This document shows, piece by piece, positions 32,414-37,027 of a stretch of 37,027 bases of DNA (positions are counted from its first letter, which is position 1; every line of letters starts with the position of its first letter). Both the position numbers and the translations under genes were made by a program. A model generated the notes under the pieces. The model saw only the letters and a program-made list of their open reading frames with translations. It did no database searches and was not told the DNA's origin. The stretch covers positions 1-37,027 of the forward strand of contig JAOQAJ010000392.1 in the NCBI GenBank assembly GCA_025963675.1, in the 5' to 3' direction. Source of the stretch: Segetibacter sp. Its GTDB lineage: Bacteria; Bacteroidota; Bacteroidia; Chitinophagales; Chitinophagaceae.

Positions 32414-33226
32414 TTATATAGCAGTATTTATCGTTTGGTCTGATTCCGCTGGTACTCTCTTTGTTTTTTCCTCGAACAAATCATTAAATCCTGGGCTTTC
32501 AGTTCGTTTCCACTTGTCCCAAAAAGTAAAATACAGACCGAAGTTGTACTTAAACTGTTTATGGTGCATAGAATGGTGAGTTGCACCAATCAACCACTTC
32601 CCTATTAGATGGCGATGAAAATTAGCAGGATAAGTTTCGATCTCGAGATGATTTATCACACTGCTAAAAGTCATTAGCGTCAATTGAAACAAAAGCACAT
32701 AAATATGCATTGGAAATACCATTATTGTCAGCGGCAAAATGATCGCCTGCAACAAACCTTCGAGCGGGTGAAATGAGAAGGCTGTCCAGGCACTTGTTGT
32801 GTTGCTGTCATGGTGAACCTTGTGGAGCAATTTAAAAACCTTTGGCTGGTGCATCCACCTGTGAAGCCAATAATAATAGGTCTCGTGTATGAGCATGGAA
32901 ATTAAAAGGCTAACGGGTAAATACCACAAAGGATACTGGTTAAGGTCGTCATACAACTTTGTATAACCCTTTTGCCATAAAATAGCAGTGAAAGATGCCG
33001 CAAGCGCAAAAAGCAGCGAAGTAATCATAGACCATTTAACCTCCCTGATAAATTGAATTCTGTCGGTCTTTTTCTTGCCTAAACTCCGGCTTTCCCATTT
33101 TTTAAAACGAAAACGATGAAACCAAAATTGGAACAAGCCCGCAATTAAAAAATATCTTCCTACAACTACCAAAAACATCACGAACGTGGCTGCGAGAAAA
33201 ATAAGAGGGTTTGAAATATCAGGCAT
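32414..33226 (-). CDS. Sterol desaturase/fatty acid hydroxylase-family membrane protein
   Basis: A 270-residue membrane protein with the histidine boxes of the di-iron superfamily: His114-E-T-Y-Y-Y-W-L-His122 with His126, His135-K-V-H-His139 and His217-H-S-M-H-His222. About five hydrophobic segments are visible. Bacterial members hydroxylate or desaturate lipids or act on carotenoids; the exact substrate is not readable. The gene stands alone on the minus strand, just beyond the terminator of RNase G. Confidence 0.9.
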   Translation of the reverse strand: MPDISNPLIFLAATFVMFLVVVGRYFLIAGLFQFWFHRFRFKKWESRSLGKKKTDRIQFIREVKWSMITSLLFALAASFTAILWQKGYTKLYDDLNQYPLWYLPVSLLISMLIHETYYYWLHRWMHQPKVFKLLHKVHHDSNTTSAWTAFSFHPLEGLLQAIILPLTIMVFPMHIYVLLFQLTLMTFSSVINHLEIETYPANFHRHLIGKWLIGATHHSMHHKQFKYNFGLYFTFWDKWKRTESPGFNDLFEEKTKRVPAESDQTINTAI

Positions 33227-33299
33227 TTAAAAATCTTTAGCGTTAAAAGACCAAAGGAAGTTCGCCTTAATATTACAATTTTAACCGATTCTTGTTCAT

Positions 33300-33323
33300 A
33301 AAAAAACCCGGCTAATTGCCGGG
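33300..33323 (-). terminator. Terminator after the RNase G gene
   Basis: On the minus strand CCCGGC-AATTA-GCCGGG is followed by T7. It is 5 bp past the RNase G stop codon. Confidence 0.92.
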
Positions 33324-33327
33324 CTTT

Positions 33328-34905
33328 CTAAATTTTTATTTCTTCTTCGTTCTGATCAAAAAAATGAAACTCGATGAGTGAATAATTGTTGTTGGGTAAA
33401 ACATTTATTTTAGTCTTAAACTTCTTATTCCACTTATGCTTAATCGAGCTAAAGAACCAACCCTTTGTCAAATGAGAATGAAGAATTGGATTGACAAATA
33501 GTGTAAGATTTTTGTGCTGGTGCGTAACCAGGTATAAAAGTTTCTTTTCAATCTCGTCAACTAATAAGATAGTAGAGGCGACCTTACCAGTACCGTTGCA
33601 AGAAGGGCAAACTTCAGATGTATTGATGTTTACTTCAGGCCTCATTCGTTGCCGGGTAATTTGCATCAACCCAAACTTGGAGATCGGGAGCACTGCATGT
33701 CTGGCTCTATCAGTTCTCATAAAGCCGTCCATCGCATCCTGCAACTTTTTTTTATTGTCGGGCAGCTTCATGTCTATAAAGTCGACAACTATAATTCCAC
33801 CAATATCTCGCAGTCTTAACTGGCGGGCAATTTCTTCAGCTGCCTCCATATTTGTCTGTACTGCGTTTTCTTCCTGGTTATTGCTAACGCTTTTGTAACC
33901 ACTGTTAACATCAATTACGTGCAAAGCCTCTGTATGCTCGATAATCAAATATGCACCACTGGGAAGATTTACAGTTTTACCGAAAGCACTTTTAACCTGT
34001 TTGGTAATACCGTAATGATCAAAGATCGAAGTGCCGTTTTGATACATTCCGACAATCTCAGCTTTCTCAGGCGCAATTTTCTGAATGTAATTTTTGGTAT
34101 CCTGGTAAATACCCTTATCGTTTACAATAATCTTGTTGAAGTCCTCTGTCAGAAGATCTCTCAACATACTTGTTGCCTTAGTCTGCTCGCTCAAGATTTT
34201 TGCAGGAGCTTCGGCGCCTTTAAGATTTTTTTGTATGCTTTTCCAGGTATTAATTAATGCGGTAAGATCCTCGTGTAATTCTGCAGTGTTTTTTCCTTCG
34301 GCAGCCGTTCTAACAATTACTCCGAAATTCTTCTGTTTGATCGCTTCTATGATCTTTTGCAGCCGTTTACGCTCGTCGGCGCTATGTATTTTTTTAGAAA
34401 CTGCAACAATATCATTGAAAGGAGTAAGTACGACAAAACGGCCCGGCAAAGAAATTTCGCAACTGAGACGTGGTCCTTTTGCTGCAATAGGTTCTTTTAA
34501 GATTTGAACCAACACGTTTGGCTTTCCACTTAAAACCTCATTGATTTTACCTGTTTTTAAAATTTCAGGTTCTACTTCAAACTTTGTAAAATCCAATCCA
34601 TTTTCAGATTTATCTGCCACACTCATTTGAGTAAACTTCAATATGGAACGGGCAAAAGGACTTAAATCTGTGTAATGAAGGAAAGCATCTTTTTCAAAAC
34701 CGACATCAATAAATGCTGCGTTTAATCCTGGGATTAACTTTTTAACTTTTCCAAGGTATAGATCGCCAACGCCAAAACTAGAGTCAGTCTTGTCGTTGTG
34801 CAGTTCTACCAGCTTTTTGTCTTCAAGTAAAGCTATTTCCACCCCCTGGGGAGTAGAATTTATTATTAATTCTTTGTTCAAAATTGCAACTTTTAAAAAA
34901 TTCAC
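33328..34905 (-). CDS. rng: Ribonuclease G/E family endoribonuclease
   Basis: A 525-residue enzyme that cuts single-stranded RNA and matures rRNA. The S1-like domain appears at about residues 45-140 (VGDLYLGKVKKLIPG, AAFIDVGFEKDAFLH). The catalytic aspartates are D332 (HVIDVNSGYK) and D375 (VVDFIDM), and the zinc-link cysteines are C433 and C436 (CPSCNGTGK). The start is uncertain and not ATG: the GTG at 34905 gives 10 extra residues before NKELIINST, while the TTG at 34881 starts one residue before it, close to the usual start of this family in Bacteroidota. It is on the same strand as the ribosomal protein gene, TPR and HU genes upstream. Confidence 0.93.
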   Translation of the reverse strand: MNFLKVAILNKELIINSTPQGVEIALLEDKKLVELHNDKTDSSFGVGDLYLGKVKKLIPGLNAAFIDVGFEKDAFLHYTDLSPFARSILKFTQMSVADKSENGLDFTKFEVEPEILKTGKINEVLSGKPNVLVQILKEPIAAKGPRLSCEISLPGRFVVLTPFNDIVAVSKKIHSADERKRLQKIIEAIKQKNFGVIVRTAAEGKNTAELHEDLTALINTWKSIQKNLKGAEAPAKILSEQTKATSMLRDLLTEDFNKIIVNDKGIYQDTKNYIQKIAPEKAEIVGMYQNGTSIFDHYGITKQVKSAFGKTVNLPSGAYLIIEHTEALHVIDVNSGYKSVSNNQEENAVQTNMEAAEEIARQLRLRDIGGIIVVDFIDMKLPDNKKKLQDAMDGFMRTDRARHAVLPISKFGLMQITRQRMRPEVNINTSEVCPSCNGTGKVASTILLVDEIEKKLLYLVTHQHKNLTLFVNPILHSHLTKGWFFSSIKHKWNKKFKTKINVLPNNNYSLIEFHFFDQNEEEIKI

Positions 34906-35039
34906 AAGTTCTCCATCAGGAGCATACCACTCATCACCGCGTTGACCAACACGATTTCATCCTGCCACTTTTTTTAAATTTGATAAGGTAAAAGTAAAAG
35001 TTGCAAAACAGGTAGTTGGCAGACAAGTTGAAAGTTGCA

Positions 35040-35072
35040 AATGCCGGAGAATATGTACTAATCTCCGGCATT
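35040..35072. terminator. Hairpin between the small ribosomal gene and rng
   Basis: An 11-bp perfect stem (35040-35050 with 35062-35072) and an 11-nt loop. On the minus strand only a short T-run follows, so termination may be partial and the hairpin may instead shape the rng leader. Confidence 0.6.
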
Positions 35073-35101
35073 GCGAATGATGACAGGATGAGAAGATAAA
35101 A

Positions 35102-35194
35102 TTACTTCTTCTTCTTATGACGATTTTTTCTTAGTCTCTTTTTACGCTTATGCGTCGCAATTTTATGACGCTTTCTTTTCTTTCCGCAAGGCAT
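35102..35194 (-). CDS. Tiny basic mS38/COX24-like ribosomal protein
   Basis: A 30-residue protein starting at the ATG at 35192-35194: M-P-C-G-K-K-R-K-R-H-K-I-A-T-H-K-R, then K-K-R-L-R-K-N-R-H and four lysines. Nearly two thirds of the residues are K or R. This sequence is highly conserved in Bacteroidota and is annotated as an AURKAIP1/COX24-domain protein, related to mitochondrial mS38 and likely a small-subunit ribosomal protein. It sits between the TPR gene (30 bp downstream of it) and rng, a common order in this phylum. It is easily overlooked because of its size. Confidence 0.9.
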   Translation of the reverse strand: MPCGKKRKRHKIATHKRKKRLRKNRHKKKK

Positions 35195-35223
35195 GATATA
35201 ATAATTTTAGTTTATAATTCCGG

Positions 35224-36066
35224 TTATTGTAATGCTTTAATTCTGGTCTCCAGTTCTTTTTGCGCTTCAGGGTTAGGTATTTTTTCCTTAACTACGTTAT
35301 ACCACTTAACTGCGTTCTGCTTATCCCCTTTCTGATCGTAGGTCTCCGCCAGGTTCAATACAGCTTCCATATTGTCTGGTTGCTTGTCGGCAATTAACTT
35401 AAAATGTTCAATTGCTTTGTCAAACTGCCCGCTTCTGACACCTCCCATCCCTAATATCAAATGTGCAAATAAGTTGTTTGGATCCCGTTGTACGACTTCC
35501 CTTATCAGGCTAATACCTTCCATAGGGTTTTCTGATATGCTACCAAAAATGTAGCAAGCGCCAAGGCCTACTTTACTACTGTCGTTTTTAGGATTTAACT
35601 GAATCGCTCTCTGAAAAAGATCTTTTGCATTTGTCGCTAACCAATTCTGCATTGGTAAATCTGACTCCGTTTTCAGGTTAGTCAATAACAAATGGGCTGC
35701 AAAGGTGAGGCTTTTTTCAGAATTTTCCAACTTAGCGGCTTCGGAAGTATAATATGCATAGGGCTCAAACAATCTTACACTGTCTCGCCAGAAGCTGGCG
35801 AGCGTTTTATAAACAACAAGTTGTTGATTTTTTACATCTCCTCTTTTGACACTATTTTCCAGTGAAGTAACCTTTTCTAATTGTTGTGGAGTCAACCTTT
35901 CCTTAGCATGTGTTAGCAACTTCTCAGACTCAATAGTTTTTTGTTCGTGGGGAGTATTTGCAGCAACAGGAGCTGGCTTTTTTGGTGGTATCGTATTACC
36001 GAAGAAAAATAGCAGGATAAATAATAAAACACCGCCACCGACCAAAAAAAGTTGTTGTTTCTTCAC
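35224..36066 (-). CDS. Membrane-anchored TPR-repeat protein
   Basis: A 280-residue protein. A membrane segment (about residues 7-23) is followed by a proline-rich linker (PPKKPAPV) and helices, with tetratricopeptide repeats in the last 130 residues (KDLFQRAIQLNPKNDSSKVG, GISLIREVVQRDPNN, AIEHFKLIADKQPDNMEAVL, AVKWYNVVKEKIPNPEAQ). The only sensible start is the GTG at 36066, giving M-K-K-Q-Q. It is likely an envelope scaffold. It lies downstream of HU and upstream of the small ribosomal gene, and has its own promoter (36085-36114). Confidence 0.85.
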   Translation of the reverse strand: MKKQQLFLVGGGVLLFILLFFFGNTIPPKKPAPVAANTPHEQKTIESEKLLTHAKERLTPQQLEKVTSLENSVKRGDVKNQQLVVYKTLASFWRDSVRLFEPYAYYTSEAAKLENSEKSLTFAAHLLLTNLKTESDLPMQNWLATNAKDLFQRAIQLNPKNDSSKVGLGACYIFGSISENPMEGISLIREVVQRDPNNLFAHLILGMGGVRSGQFDKAIEHFKLIADKQPDNMEAVLNLAETYDQKGDKQNAVKWYNVVKEKIPNPEAQKELETRIKALQ

Positions 36067-36084
36067 AATTACTGATTATGCCGG

Positions 36085-36114
36085 CAAAAGTAAATGAATC
36101 GGCGGGTGTACAAT
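36085..36114 (-). promoter_or_regulatory. Bacteroidota-type promoter for the TPR gene
   Basis: On the minus strand the -7 box TACTTTTG fits TAnnTTTG exactly, and ATTG lies 18 bases upstream where TTTG/TTG is expected. Transcription would start roughly at 36078, some ten bases before the GTG start. Confidence 0.5.
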
Positions 36115-36167
36115 CAGTAGTTTAGTTAAAAGCAGATAAAGTAGTATTAAATCGATAAAACTAAAAA

Positions 36168-36473
36168 TTATGATACAGCATCATCTTCGTGTTTTCTTTT
36201 GCTTTTCACCTCACTTACAAACTCCTTTGCGGGCTTGAATGCAGGAATGAAATGCTCCGGTATTTCAACAGCTATATTTCGTTTAATGTTCCTGCCGATT
36301 TTGGCCGCCCTCTTTTTGGTTATAAAACTTCCAAAGCCACGTATGTAAATATTTTCCCCTTGCGAAAGACTATCTTTTACTTCTTTGAACATAGTCTCTA
36401 ATGTCACTAATACATCAACTTTAGGTATGCCCGTTTTCTCTGAAATTTGATTTATTAAGTCTGACTTTCTCAT
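36168..36473 (-). CDS. HU/IHF-family DNA-binding protein
   Basis: A 101-residue nucleoid protein of the usual length. The start MRKSDLINQISEKTGIPK, the middle GENIYIRGFGSFITKKRAAK and the arm PEHFIPAFKPAKEFVSEV match the HU/IHF family. The last 11 residues form a charged tail. It binds and bends DNA. It is divergent from mutY and the first of the minus-strand HU-TPR-ribosomal protein-rng series, the order often seen in Bacteroidota. Confidence 0.95.
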   Translation of the reverse strand: MRKSDLINQISEKTGIPKVDVLVTLETMFKEVKDSLSQGENIYIRGFGSFITKKRAAKIGRNIKRNIAVEIPEHFIPAFKPAKEFVSEVKSKRKHEDDAVS

Positions 36474-36662
36474 TGGGTAGTTATTTTATCTTTTATACTC
36501 AACTACTTTTTTCGCTGTTGTTGAGTAATCGTTATTTTTTAAAACCCTTAATTTTTAATTTTTTATAAAGCCTTGGTTATCAAAGAAAGTTAGATAATCA
36601 AGCGCCCGGCTTTTTTATTTCTCTCCGCCGATTCATCCTGTTTATTATATTCGAGGTGAAAC

Positions 36663-37027
36663 ATGAAAAAATATTTTACCAGGAACATAATCGATTGGCA
36701 CTTAGAGGGAAATAAAAGAATCATGCCATGGAAAGGGGAAAAAGACCCCTACAAAATTTGGATCAGCGAAATTATTCTGCAACAAACCCGTGTAATGCAG
36801 GGACTTGCGTATTATAATAATTTTATTAAGGTTTTTCCGACCTTGAAAAGCTTAGCAGAAGCTCCGGATGAAGCGGTTTTCAAGGTTTGGGAAGGGCTTG
36901 GCTACTATTCACGCTGCAAAAACCTTCTTTTTTCCGCCCGTCATGTTTTGAATAATCTTGGAGGACTATTTCCGGAAATGTATGAAAACTTATTAAAACT
37001 CAAGGGAATAGGCCCGTACACAGCCGC
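36663..37027 (+). CDS. mutY: A/G-specific adenine glycosylase, 5' part
   Basis: The gene runs off the right edge; 121 codons are present out of about 350. MutY removes adenine mispaired with 8-oxoguanine. Visible family features are the RIMPWKGEKDPYKIWISEII region, LQQTRVMQ, VWEGLGYYSRCKNL and the helix-hairpin-helix LLKLKGIGPYTA at the edge. The start ATG at 36663 follows GAGGTGAAAC. The catalytic aspartate and the iron-sulphur cysteines would lie beyond the window. It is divergent from the HU gene. Confidence 0.93.
   Translation, partial: MKKYFTRNIIDWHLEGNKRIMPWKGEKDPYKIWISEIILQQTRVMQGLAYYNNFIKVFPTLKSLAEAPDEAVFKVWEGLGYYSRCKNLLFSARHVLNNLGGLFPEMYENLLKLKGIGPYTA

Noticed and set aside
35151-35159. 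GCGTCGCAA inside the tiny ribosomal gene
   Set aside because: It encodes conserved residues (I-A-T-H), so the resemblance to the intergenic repeat is best explained by coding need.
1-37027. tRNA or rRNA genes
   Set aside because: All spacers were read on both strands for acceptor and T-arm patterns and for rRNA-like sequence; none was found.

Overview
The window looks like chromosomal DNA of a Bacteroidota bacterium, most likely of the Chitinophagaceae type. The clues are a type IX secretion (T9SS) sorting domain, many lipoproteins, DUF4836 and DUF1080 proteins, a cysteine-rich PSP1 (RicT) protein next to holB, a tiny basic mS38/COX24-like ribosomal protein, and a promoter of the TAnnTTTG type. 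Family assignments come from reading the translations; no database search was run.

Region 1 (1-15487) begins with the 3' end of proA and is then dominated by a carbohydrate-oxidation cluster. Two divergent units leave a 502-bp spacer. The minus unit encodes a cytoplasmic TIM-barrel sugar isomerase, a lipoprotein cytochrome c and a DUF1080 (3-keto-glycoside hydrolase family) protein. The plus unit encodes an MFS permease, a hydroxypyruvate-isomerase-like protein, a GMC-family FAD oxidoreductase, a gluconate-dehydrogenase subunit-3-like lipoprotein, an exported Gfo/Idh/MocA protein, a second subunit-3-like protein and an exported sugar isomerase, ending at a terminator. A NIPSNAP protein, a GlcG/HbpS-like protein, an exported beta-propeller protein and another exported isomerase follow. 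I infer a cell-envelope pathway that oxidises glycosides to 3-keto sugars, passes electrons to cytochrome c, cleaves the keto-glycoside and imports the product. No SusC/SusD pair, glycoside hydrolase of a classical family or dedicated regulator is present.

Region 2 (15488-23207) holds a DUF4836 lipoprotein, a two-gene ABC transporter with a degenerate ATPase signature, and the ricT-holB pair on the minus strand. RicT has a long P/Q/N/R-rich tail.

Region 3 (23208-31101) is read on the minus strand: radA, comF, a beta-helix lipoprotein, a secreted glutathione peroxidase and a 973-residue T9SS cargo protein. Directly after the T9SS gene lies a second, diverged copy of the last 27 codons and terminator of the peroxidase gene, a gene remnant that records a rearrangement.

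Region 4 (31102-37027) holds a YugP-type zinc peptidase, a sterol-desaturase-family protein, RNase G, the tiny ribosomal protein, a TPR protein, HU and the start of mutY.

A family of short intergenic repeats runs through the window: four copies with the core ACAAGTGAGTGACACAA and five related copies built on GCG(T/A)CGCAAC. No rRNA, tRNA, CRISPR array, transposase or integrase was seen.
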